From Chromera velia (Eukaryota; Sar; Chromeraceae), in assembly GCA_018398765.1 (NCBI GenBank), contig JAHBMJ010003753.1:6266-61265 (forward strand): a stretch of DNA of 55,000 bases, in the 5' to 3' direction. The translations under genes were made by a program, and so were the position numbers. Below the pieces are notes generated by a model. It did not search any database. It was not told the origin of the DNA and saw only the letters and a program-made list of their open reading frames with translations. Positions 37,601-47,392 of the stretch are shown piece after piece (within the stretch, counting starts at the first letter, position 1; each line of letters opens with the position of its first letter).

Positions 37601-39647
37601 TAGATCTCCGTGTTTGTCTTTCGGTGATATGGATACCTGCATGTATGCATGTATGCAGGCAGGCAATTGAGGGGAAGTCAAGAAGATGTTGTTTGTCACT
37701 ACAAACAGACAGACAGACCGATAGAGACACACAGAAATATGCGGACAGATTGGTAAACAGAACTTGGGAGAACACCAACCAGGCTCTCAGGCCAAAAGAG
37801 AGACTGGGAGAAAAAGAGTCAGAGTAACAGGCGCACTCCCACCTCACAGTAAGTACTCACATTGGTTTGCCGTCTCCCACATCGACCGCCTGTACATACC
37901 AGACGAACACATTCGCTGCAGAGAGAGAGCAGAAAGTCATCGCAGGGGACAAGCAGCGATGCAACAATCAAACCTACAAACACGCCATGTGGACGAGAGA
38001 GAACGCAGCGTCACGGCATGCAACCCTGTAGTCCTCGTACCTCAAAATCGTGAGACAGACAGTGAGAGAGAAATTGGGAAAGAAAGACGACAAGCACATT
38101 AGTGTGTTGGGACAACAGAAAGTCCATGAGAGCTCATTGTGCCAATTTAGCGATGACGAATTCCTGAGTATCTGAACCCCTTTTTTCAAAATTGTTGTTA
38201 CAAATTATGGTGAGAACTCACATGAAGGGGTCAGGATCCCCACTGTTTGGTAAATGATGAATCTCTGCAGACAGACAGACAGACAGACCCGCAGAGCAGC
38301 AGAGAGATGGACAAACAGATATGCCGGCGCAAAGAAAAACAAGCACGCAGGGAAACAAGCAGGTAATTTCATTTTCTCTCTTACAAACACGCAGACACGT
38401 GTATGCAGTTTGAGCGGAACCGGCTGCCACAAACCCGCTGCAGCCCACAGCGAACCAACAAAGCGGCCAGTAGAAGAAAGGGAGTCAAGGAGCAAGAAAA
38501 AACATGTAACAAAGACACAGAACCGGACTATGTGCACTTACTCATCAGTCATGGACCATGCATAAGAGAAGATTCACGCAGTACACAAACGACCACAAAA
38601 GAAAGAATTCCCTCCCTCAGTCAAAATGGCCCCACCCCACACTCACCCAGGGGTCATAAGCCATGCCTGCAGCTGCCAGCTGGACGTCCCACTGTTGATA
38701 CAGATTGTAGGCATCAACCACGTCCCCGCCGCAGAACTTTTTCGTTCCCCCAAAGTACGTGCTGTCGCAAGCACGGTCGCAGATCACAGAGGACTGTGCA
38801 GTCATCTGCAGGAGGTAAGGAGAGATAAAGATGTACACAAACACAGTGATTGCGTCTTCTGTGCAACCCGCAGCCCTATTTACACGTGCAGACAGAGAAA
38901 ACAGAGTATAGGCAGAATCACAACCTCAGACGGGTAATTATGAAATGACGTGGGAAAGGAAGCGAAACGGGAAGCAAACAGGTAGACGGGCGTGAAGGCT
39001 CACACATACAGAATGAGAGCAGTAAACATGAGGTGAAGTGCTAAGCCTGCCAAAAACCAGAATCTTAAGACCTGCGAGCAAGACTGAAAGCAGCACTGCA
39101 TGGAGGTATGCTGTCTATTCGGAGTAGCCTTCCTTCGATTCAAATATGTGCAGCTGACCCCGGTCACCGAGCTCAGACAGTAGCAGTCCGGTGCACGGAA
39201 GGCCGCAATGGTATGGTTGAGTCCTTCACAGTGCGCACTGCAGTCCTCTGGTCCTCCTGTCTGTCCACTCGACAGGGTCGTGTTTGCCTGGTGATAGGTC
39301 GACACATCTCCTCTGTGACATCCCAAAGAAACCCAACGACTGAGGGCCCTTCTGGATGTGTCGACATTCGTTTCCTGCAAGCCTTTCGAGTACAGGTTCG
39401 ACTGCAGGCTGGTGTAGGTGGAGTTCCCTCCCTCAAGCCACGTCTGGATGGAAGTTATACTGATCGCTGCAGGGAAAACGAAACGAACACAAGCTTGCAT
39501 CTACTTGCATATGAACACACATGACGGATGAGATGCGTGAAGACAGGACTATGTAAGAGCCACTGACAGACCATTGTTTCGAAGCAGCATGCAACACCAG
39601 AGCAGTGCTGCCAAAAGAAGTGAAAGTCTTCCTTCGAGTCTCTTCAT
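19306..39647 (-). CDS. Polycystin-1/REJ-family receptor, WSC-REJ-GPS-like, no channel domain seen
   Basis: By hand, 39 exons join in one frame of 3,240 codons: 39647-39572, 39466-39159, 38805-38647, 38264-38222, 37915-37861, 37636-37597, 37234-37162, 36919-36855, 36295-36199, 35907-35814, 35580-35505, 35241-35179, 34934-34855, 34602-34452, 33751-33520, 33303-33195, 32986-32884, 32622-32548, 32216-32067, 31693-31600, 31437-31368, 31004-30635, 30287-30150, 29937-29897, 29489-28718, 28404-27664, 27378-25507, 25270-25100, 24840-24755, 24519-24442, 24126-24048, 23838-23518, 23087-23043, 22975-22919, 22649-22281, 22054-20972, 20762-20659, 20626-20510, 20368-19306. Order: signal peptide (1-22); WSC domain (about 70-175, conserved Cys, [19 protein letters not shown]); REJ-like module (630-1425; [39 protein letters not shown]); low-complexity linker (1430-2050); degenerate GPS (2134-2175); TM1 2207-2231; the polycystin signature [11 protein letters not shown]2 2312-2340; TM3 2355-2372; a 440-residue Pro-rich loop; TM4 2813-2842; one or two further membrane segments (2866-2903); coiled, charged tail. 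It is probably a surface receptor. The exon 37/38 junction is doubtful. Confidence 0.82.
22976..23042 (-). other. 67-nt intron in the polycystin-like gene
   Basis: Without this intron the frame after [15 protein letters not shown] meets a stop. Removing GTCAGTCC...GATTATCAG joins it in phase to [19 protein letters not shown] and then to the next exon. It is among the shortest introns of the gene. Confidence 0.65.
24718..24754 (-). repeat. Donor-anchored (GTCA)n microsatellite
   Basis: Read on the gene strand, the intron begins GTCAGTCAGTCAGTCAGTCA and continues with one GTGA interruption. The first unit is the splice donor of the exon ending at 24755. Confidence 0.85.
29738..29896 (-). repeat. 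Donor-anchored (GTGA/GCGA)n and (TG)n repeats
   Basis: On the gene strand the intron after the exon ending at 29897 starts GTGAGTGAGTGAGTGAGTGA, passes into GCGA units and back to GTGA over about 80 bases. A (TG)n run follows at 29771-29738. Confidence 0.9.
31256..31371 (-). repeat. Donor-anchored GTCA/GGCA/GCCA tetranucleotide array
   Basis: The intron after exon 21 begins GTCAGTCAGTCAGGCAGGCA and continues through GGCA, GCCA and again GTCA blocks to about 31256, more than 100 bases of related tetranucleotides. Confidence 0.9.
31782..31960 (-). repeat. CA, GA and CAGAGA microsatellite inside an intron
   Basis: On the plus strand (CA)n at 31784-31806 runs into (GA)n and then CAGAGA units to about 31960. 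It lies within an intron of the polycystin-like gene; the open frames across it are repeat artefacts. Confidence 0.9.
33340..33890 (-). repeat. (GTCT)n arrays upstream of two splice acceptors
   Basis: On the gene strand, GTCT arrays (33890-33825 and 33776-33764) precede the acceptor GGTGCAG at 33752, and another array (33369-33340) precedes the acceptor CTGCCTGCAG at 33304. The arrays are pyrimidine-rich on the gene strand and may double as polypyrimidine tracts. Confidence 0.85.
34060..34665 (-). repeat. Large GTCA/GTCT array filling an intron, plus (CT)n
   Basis: The intron after the exon ending at 34452 starts GTCGGTCAGTCAGTCTGTCT and continues as GTCT/GTGTCT units to about 34195, then GTGA/GTCA units to about 34070, nearly 400 bases of related tetranucleotides. 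A separate (CT)n run at 34665-34620 lies in the preceding intron, shortly before the acceptor at 34603. Confidence 0.9.
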
Positions 39648-40615
39648 GTTTGTGATCTTTCAGAAATCTTCAGCGGTGGTGTTTAAAGTTGGAAGTGGCT
39701 CTCAGCCCAGGGCATCTGGTGCTAACGTCTGTTTGCCGCTGATCATGCGTTGAGTCATTCTGAAAATGGGTGATCGATCGTCAAGACCGAAGTGTCCTTG
39801 CCCTTCCATGAAGGCACCCCAACAAATCATTTGCACTACTTTGCAACCTTCTACTCCCTGTCACACTCTCCCTTTCAACCTGGCACAGCCGCACAGGCAC
39901 CCGTTGAAGGACAACCAACAAGAGTCAGTCGGTAAGCATGCGCTCGAGTATATATATATAGCGAGATCGAATGCACTCGCAACATGATGATTCGCTCCAG
40001 CGCGCGCATATTATAATAAACTTCTGTTTTTGTCAAAAAAGGGGTACGTGCGGAGGCGCCATGCACCGCAGGCCGGCTCGCGACGCGCCGCCGCGGACCC
40101 CGCGCGCCGCCCCATATAATAGCCCCAATATCGCGTGCTTCTTGAACCATCCGCGGAACTCACTCAGCAGTTTTCCTCCGTGCGAGCCGTCTCGAAAGGG
40201 AATATTATTTTTTTTAGATGAAAATTTTAACATGCACAATCATGCATGCATATATATAGTCTTTATTATTCAAATTTTTTGACATGTGCCCCCCAAGAAG
40301 GGTTTACGGGGCCGCCGCAGAAGTCTGCCGGGGCCCGTTTCGCTCGCAGGTCAACTCTTCTGTGTGTCTTCCTGTCCCCTTCTAGGGCCCACTCTTCTGA
40401 CGAAAATGGTTGACTTGTGATGCCCGCTACAAGTCTGTTGTATCAGATAAGAGATACGTACACAGAAGACAAGCATTCCTGTAAGCAATCTGTCTGTATT
40501 GATCAACGATCTTACCGTGGTTCTGGAAAAGCGCTCTCGTCTAGACCTTCAGAGAGACTGGAGGTGCTTGAATTCGCGCTGATCATTTTTTCTTCACGTC
40601 GTGTTGTCCAACAAC
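39648..40615. promoter_or_regulatory. Divergent intergenic region, likely shared promoter
   Basis: About 970 bases separate the ATG of the polycystin-like gene (minus) from that of the Cys-His protein (plus). Composition swings sharply: an alternating TA run (39949-39960), a CG-rich block (40068-40118) followed by CATATAATAG, then an AT-rich part ending in GCATGCATATATATAG (40243-40258). No exon was found. Either TA-rich site could act as a core promoter element, but which one is used cannot be told. Confidence 0.45.
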
Positions 40616-43593
40616 ATGGAGGTTGTCGAGGACAACGGTAAGTCTGATATCCGTTTTTTCTGTTGTTCTTCCTCATTTGGCGCTTCTTTGCATCTTCTTC
40701 TCCCTCCCTCTGTGCAGGCGCAGTGGGAGAACTGCTGTCGGAAGTCATGATCCCCGTCCCCGAACCTGCACCCGATGTTGTTATGGGACAGGCACACGAA
40801 CAGGCACACGAACCACCAGTCGCCGAAGAAGGCGTCGTCCCCATGTCAGATGCTGTGGGTGTTGGTCCTCCAGCACCCGAGGAGCTTCATGCTGCTCAGG
40901 ATCATTCCATGCTCCCCTCGCCTGCTCTTGCTGTCGCGGCTGCTGCAGCAGCGGCTGCACTCAACGACAGTGCCAAGAAGCGGCGTCGCCGATCTGATCC
41001 TTCGGCAGTTGGGGAGGGGGCTGAAGGCGTCCCTCGCCGGCAAAGGAGCCGGGCGTCAAACGGACCCCTTGCTCCTTCCACTGACTGCGAACATGGGAAG
41101 TTGCGTTCCGAGTGCACAGAGTGTCTCAGCAAAGGGCTGTGCCCCCACGGCAACCTTTCTAAGTGCAAGGAGTGTGGGGGTCGTCTCAAGTGTGCACACG
41201 GAAAGAGAACCAACCGATGTACCCTGTGCGTTCGGTGTCCGCATGACCGTTTGAAGTACTACTGCAAGGATTGTGGGGGGGGTGGAATTTGTATTCACGA
41301 AATCGACAGACGCACTTGCCCTGAGTGCCCCGATTTTGAGGTTTCGATTGGGGGGAGAATGAGCATGGCTAGTGAGGGGGGGGGCAGCGGCATCAGTCGT
41401 GCTCCCTCCGTCATCCGTCTCTGCCCCCATGGCAACCCGCGCACAGACTGCGAGACCTGTGGGTCGCGTGGTACGTGTCCCCACGGCAACCGATCGAAAT
41501 GCAAAGAATGTGGGGGGAGAAGTAAGTGTGCCCACGGTCGGCGTCCAAACCGCTGTAAGGACTGTGGGGGGATTGAGGTGTGTGAGCACGCACGAGTGCG
41601 CCACTACTGCAGAGAATGTGGGGGGAAGGGCATCTGCGTTCATGGGCGGGAGAAGCGAAGGTGCAGAGATTGTGGGGGCTCCCAGTTGTGTCAGCACAGT
41701 AGGATGAGATACTCATGCGGAGACTGTCCGTGCACCCACGGTAAAATCCGCAGAGAATGCGAAGAGTGTGTTGCTTCTTTTGTAGAGCGCAATCCTTCCC
41801 AATTTGCGGGAGGGTCATTCGGCAGCATTCGCCCCTCCCACGTCCCCCGCCATCCCCCAGCACCCCCCATTCCAGGAGGAGTACCGGCACTGCCCCCCGT
41901 GCCAGCAGCGGCAGCCCCAGTCGCAGCGGCCGCGGCGGCGGCAGCAGCAGTAGCCGCCGCAGCAGCAGTCCCCCCAGGCGTTCTGATGCCTCAGCCCTCC
42001 ATGCTTCCCTTCGGAATTCCCGCCGCAGGAATGCCCATGGGGGCTTGGGCCCTTGCCCCTCCTCATGCAGCCGCCGAGGGTGTCCCCCCAGTCCCCCCTG
42101 TTGCTGTGCCTCAGAAGAGAGCGAGGGATTCAGGAACGGCGGGTGAAGAGGGGGCAGTCAAGGTTCGAAAGAAAAAGAATCCCGTGAAGTGCAAGCACGG
42201 AATCCCCCGTGCAGAGTGCGATGAGTGCCGTCTCCTCGGGACCTGCATGCACGGTCGCAGATCCAAGTGCGTGGACTGTGGGGGTCGCAGCCTGTGCTTG
42301 CACGGAAAGCGGCCAAACCGTTGCAAGGACTGTGGGGGGACGGATTATTGCGAGCACGAGAAGGTTCGTTACAAATGCAGAGACTGCGGTGGGGTCTCGG
42401 TCTGCCCTCACGGCCGACAGAAGTTCCACTGCAAAGACTGTGGGGGGAGGGGAATTTGTGAGCACGGAAGGCGAAAGTATGCTTGCAAGGAGTGTGGGGG
42501 CCCTGGTATTTGCGATCACGGAAAAGAGAGACGTCACTGCGGTGATTGCAGAGTCATGAGCATTTGCAAGCACGGCATGATGAGGGGGGATTGCACAGAC
42601 TGCCCCAGTCTCAAGAGGTGTGAGCACAACAGACGGGCAGAGACATGCAAGAAGTGTTGGGGTCTTGCACAGTGCGCTCACTACCTGCAGCGCCGCAGGT
42701 GCAAGGAGTGCACAGGTCGCAATGTGTGCGATCACGGCATGCAACGCCGGTTGTGCAAAGACTGTGGGTGGAAGAGGATCTGCGAGCACGGCCGTCGTCC
42801 CGAGAATTGTAAGGAGTGTGGGGGTGACAAAGCCTTCTCCGTCCCTGCCAATGTTTGTGAGCACGATAAGCAGCGCAGAGAGTGCGACATGTGCAGAAAC
42901 AAGAGAGGTGCCTGCAAGCACGGCAACCGCTCGAAGTGCAAAGAGTGTGGGGGGAGAAGTATCTGCCCTCACGGCCGCCGCCCGAATCGTTGCAAGGAGT
43001 GTGGGGGCATTGAAGTGTGTGAGCACGGTCGGGCCCGACACTATTGCAAGGATTGTGGGGGGAAGGGAATGTGCCCCCACGGTCGTGAAAAGCGTCGGTG
43101 CAAGGATTGCGGGGGGAGCCAGCTCTGCGAGCACAGCCGCCTGCGGTACATGTGCAGAGACTGCGGCGGGAAGAGCATTTGCGATCACGGGCGTCACCGT
43201 GCCAAGTGCAGGGAGTGTGGGGGCAGTCAGATCTGCAGTCATGGAAAGCGCAGGGGTAAGTGTGCAGAGTGCCCCGGACACCGCGAGCCCGACTTTTCCG
43301 ATTTCGGGTTGGAGGAGGAGATGGGAGAAGGAGGAGAGGCCAAGAAGGCCGACGGACTGGCAGAGGCTGCTCATCCGCCCGAGGCAGCAGAAGGGGGGGT
43401 TGCAGCGCCAGAAGCGGTGCAGGAGGAGGGAGAGAACAGAGCTGAGGGCGAGGGTGGGAGAGAAGGGGGGGGGGTCGGGGAGGTGGAAGCAGGCAGGGAA
43501 GGGGAGGGGGAGAGTCAGGCTGTGGAAGAGGGGGAGGGACAGGGGGAGGGCCCTGTCCCTGTTGTTGCTGCTGAAAGCAGTGGGTCTGCATGA
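40616..43593 (+). CDS. CxHG zinc-finger-like repeat protein, 32 fingers
   Basis: Exon 1 is 40616-40637 (MEVVEDN), followed by an 80-base intron (GTAAGT...TGTGCAG) and exon 2 at 40718-43593, giving 965 residues. I count 32 copies of C-x-H-x(5,6)-C-x2-C with typical text CEHGRRPENCKECGG, spaced about 18 residues: 12 between residues 130 and 375, 20 between 500 and 880. Three Cys and one His per unit suggest one Zn ion each, which is inference. A basic stretch KKRRRR at about residue 110 may be a nuclear signal. Poly-Ala and Pro-rich linkers (about 95-105 and 385-490) and an acidic/Gly-rich tail (after 885) flank the fingers. A seven-finger block (41420-41745) is repeated almost in order at 42850-43270, showing higher-order duplication. 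Similar CxHG arrays occur in other protists and giant viruses as far as I recall; I know of no assigned function. Confidence 0.9.
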
Positions 43594-45814
43594 GGAGGCA
43601 AATAAGCGGGGGAAGAGAAAGGCGGCAGTTGAAGGCAGAGGGAAGCAGGTGTTGTCCTTCTCTTGCATGCGAGGAGGAGCGGGAGGAAACAATTTCATGT
43701 CTCCTTCATTCTCTTTGCCACAGCCCGTCTGGTCCCTTTTCCTGCATCGTTTCTCCCTTCCTTCCTTCCCTCTTCTGAAGAGTCCAAGCAGGACTTTCCC
43801 TTTGTGTCCGTTCCCTTTGCTCTGATGGAGATCTATTCGATGGTTTTTCTCTACTCTCTTCATCAGCACAGTTCCAGCCTGTGTACCCCCTTATGTAAAT
43901 AGATCCGGAAATCGTTGTAGTATGCCAGGAAGGAAGGATGCTGCTGAGTATTTTATCTGTCCGTCTTCTCACTTTCTCTTCTTTCTTCCCATCTTTCTTT
44001 CGTTCGCTCATTCTTCCGTTGGCTTCAGCAGTCAGGTCATCCGTCACTTGACTGGTCTCTTTCCCCTCTTCCATCCCTCCCTCCTCACTTGCACAGATAC
44101 AAGAGAGAACTGAGACTTGGTTTCTCTGTCTTCCTGCTTCTGTGTTTGAACGCTTCCTACCTTCCACGTTTATGGGCCTCTAGTTATCTGTCCACCCACC
44201 CATCCCTCCATCCTCGCTGGCAGGAAAGAAGGGGTGTCCAACTTTCTTCCTCTCTCTGTGTGTGAATGTATGTGTATGTGTGTCCTTCCTTTGTTTTCGT
44301 GCTTCTTTGTTGTATTTCTACCCGCTTCTTTTTGACCTGTATGCCGTCATATTACTCGCTCCTTCACTCTCCTTTCTTCTCTTCTTCTCTTCTCTCTTGT
44401 GTTGTCTCCTTTTCAATCGCTGATGCTTTCTTTGCTTCTTTTGTCCCACTCCTTTGCGTATCCTTTTACTTACTTATTCGTATTTTTGATTGAATGACAG
44501 ACTTCCTGTATTCTTGTGACGACATGAGGGTGATTGAGGAAGGGGAGAGGGGGGGGGATGGTGTTGAATTCGTTGAAGGGGAGGAGGACAGTAGGTGCTG
44601 AATTCGCTCATGATGATCATCGGTGAATTAAATCAGACGCGTCGGTTCCTTTGGCTCTAGCTGGCGCTTGATGCTGCCTGCCTTCTTCCCTGTCAGAAAG
44701 GATCGAGACTCGGGCCTGCTGTGCGGGTTGTCAGCTTGACCGTGTCGCTTCTCTTTCCCTGTCTCTTCTGTTTTCAATCGAGGGAGGCGCAGAATTCAAG
44801 GGGAACAGATCAGAAAAGATCTGTGAGTGGGTGGCAACGGGACGTTCGTTAGTGGAACCCGATGTGAATTGATGGGAGGGGGGACTGGGGAGAATGGCCT
44901 GCATGGGCCATGCAGCGACAGCCCGCCTGTATCCCGATCGTGTCATTTTTCTTCCTGCGTTCCCTAGTGCGTTCTCTTCCAGATCGATCGCCAAGGCCTT
45001 CTGCAGGGAAGCACGGTCATGTGATCACTCGAAATTGCCTTTTTCGAAAAGCAGGGCTCGGAACCTATAGGTGTGGTCTTTAGTTAGTTTAGTTCTTTAG
45101 TTAGTTCACATTTTCCTGTCAAACTAAACTAATTGAATTATGAACTATAAACCCAGCTATAAACTATGTATACAGTTGTATCCTAGGTTGATTGATTGAG
45201 TAATGTGGTCTGTAGTTTTGTTAAGTTTAGCTAGAAGTTTAGTCTAAAGGTTAGTTTAGTTAAATTTAGTTAAATTTAATTTAGTTTGGTGTACATGTTA
45301 CGAGACATATTAAGGGGGGAGATGTATTTGAGATCGATCTGTTGAATCCTAGCACGTCCGCCTTATTTTTGTCCTTCCATCCATCTATACGCATTGTTGA
45401 ACACTATATATTGAACAAAAAAAAAATTGATCGCGTCGCGATGCTTCTGCATCTAGTGCGCAACCACATGCTTCTCTCATTGTCGTATCCACCAAAGATG
45501 GGGGAAAATATCTGCTTGAGAGTCACTGGCACTGTGGAGGGGAAAGCCCGTTCTAGAGCCCATTCTGCCAGAGGAATGGCTAGCTAGGCGTCAAACATAA
45601 AAAAAAGAAAAAAAAATTAGGTATCTTCACCTTTTGTTTTTTTTTTTTTTTAATGTCAAAAGTTTGGTTCACATTTTGTGTGAAAAAGTAAGTTTCAGAG
45701 TCGAAAGTGTTTCTTTTCCTTTTTGAAGCACTTGAAATAAAAAAATAAAAAAAAAGAAAAAAAAAATATGTCTTCCCAACTTTTTTTTTTTTCTATATGT
45801 GCGGCGCTTAGATG
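43594..45814. other. 3' UTR and intergenic, no gene found
   Basis: Pyrimidine-rich to about 44480 (CTTCCTTCCTTCC, TTCTTCTC), then mixed, then AT-rich from 45050 with repeated TTAGTTAG/TTTAGTTAAA units (45080-45290) that look like a small decayed repeat, and A/T homopolymers (45600-45795). No open frame has recognisable content. Confidence 0.55.
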
Positions 45815-46286
45815 CAGGGTAGGGAAAAAGGTAGGTTATGAGATTAGGTTATAGGTCATTGGCCCTCCAGTTATGATAACTGGTCATAACCGGCGGTTAT
45901 CCAGGTTAACCGGTAACAGCTGATAAAAACGACATTATAGCTAGAAACAATTTTAAAGAAGTAAAAAATAACTGAAAAACTTTGTTATGACAACTGAAAA
46001 GGTATAAAAAACCATGTTTTTCTTAAAATATGGACTATAAGCACAATGAAACAAGTGGTTGTATGAATTAAAAATGTCTGTTTATTATGTTTTGGTCGTC
46101 TTTCATTCGTGTTCCGTATGTCACACATATACAAAAATCACGTTTTTACAGTAAAAAGTTTCAAATTTAATGAGGAAACGACCTTTAGACATAAACAGGT
46201 AATACAACCGATAGGTTAACCAAACCAAAATGTTTTTTGATAGCCAAGTAGGTTCGGTTCGGTTAATAACCTATTTTCCATCCCTG
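45815..46286. mobile_element. hAT-like miniature element with GGTTAT/GGTTAACC arrays
   Basis: The left tip CAGGGTAGGGAAAAAGGTAG resembles the reverse complement of the right tip, CAGGGATGGAAAATAGGTTA. Subterminal zones are rich in GGTTAT, GGTTAAC and GGTTCGG units in both orientations. CAGGG is the commonest hAT tip. The flanks CTTAGATG and AATCGAGG do not match, so the target duplication is lost or an end is misplaced. Length is 472 bp, non-coding. Confidence 0.6.
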
Positions 46287-46434
46287 AATCGAGGGCTAGT
46301 GACCGATTTAATTTGAGCTTCAAGCTCAAATCTGACCAGATTTAAGGTAGATTTGAGGTTGAAGTCTAGAAGTCACTCTTCACAGCACTGCATGAAGACG
46401 ACATGACACGGTCGACACCACTAGCCAATCCTAG

Positions 46435-46740
46435 TGTTGTGTTCCGCCTTCCAGGGCCGACGCACAGGCTGCATTCCTGCCTCACCGCGCCTTGCCAGGC
46501 CTGGAGCTTTCCGGGGCCGCGCGATCGACTCGCTCGTCCGACCACAATTATTTTATCCCACCAATGCTCACCCTATAAGAGTTCGATCAATCAGAATGAC
46601 ACCATGCTTCTAGCTTTCATCCTTTCGTTCCATCTGACAGTCTTTGGACTCTGTGTATAGCCTATGCAGCTTCATATTCTTATGTCCCGCTAGCCACTTT
46701 TCTAGCTGTACCATTGTTAGCGTTCTCATTGGACATAACA
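46435..46740 (+). repeat. 5' LTR
   Basis: Starts TGTTGTGTTCCGCC and ends GGACATAACA. It matches the 3' copy without length change. CCTATAAGAG near 46571 could be a TATA box; the other copy reads CCAATAAGAG, closer to a polyadenylation signal. Confidence 0.9.
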
Positions 46741-46753
46741 TGGTAGCAGGGCC
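46741..46753 (+). other. Primer binding site
   Basis: TGGTAGCAGGGCC abuts the 5' LTR. TGGTAnCAG is complementary to the 3' end of eukaryotic initiator Met tRNA, the usual primer of Copia-type elements. Confidence 0.75.
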
Positions 46754-47392
46754 AAAACGATCTAGGACCTTCCTTCTTCCGTCTCCTCCCGGGTAGCCTG
46801 GTGCACTGCCATCTTTTCTTTAAGTATCTTCTAGACTCCTTGGCTCCCGTGGTAACCTCTCTCCACTTATGCCCTCCGTGGCCTGATTTTCTCTTTTCAC
46901 ACTGTCGGTCCTTTGGGCGCTTCTAAGTGGATATCCTCCACTTTACGCTTGCTTCTCATCAAGTTCGCTGCTTCTGCCCCGTGCCCTGGTCCTGTCCTCT
47001 CCTTTCACCTCATGAACATTGTTATCAACCTCTTGCCCATGAACATTGTTATCAACCTCTTGCCCATCATCATCTTTATGACTTCATGGAACTGTTTTTT
47101 TGGAAATCGAGACGGCTCGCTTATTGCTTTGGTGGAATTCTTTCCACCTATTTTTCACCTTGCTACTTGACCTCCTTGACCTCACAGCTAGTCTAAGACC
47201 TCACAGTGCAAGGCGCCTATGTACAATGGGGGCGGTTCTCTTCCTCCGTAGTCATCTGGCACCAGGACTGTGTCTGGCGGCCGCCCTCTTGGTCTTTCTA
47301 CTCGTCATGTCTTTATCACTGATTCTGTCTTTCTCAAGGTACTATATGCTAGTCTAGACATAAGGCTAGTCTAGATATAAGAAAATATATAG

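Noticed and set aside
42130..43869. A 579-codon open frame antisense to the Cys-His protein
   Set aside because: It mirrors the repeated TGC/CAC/GGG codons of the real gene and reads as a low-complexity Ala/Thr/Leu string.
45060..45300. TTAGTTAG-rich stretch as another transposon
   Set aside because: Repeated units are visible but I could find neither matching ends nor a target duplication.
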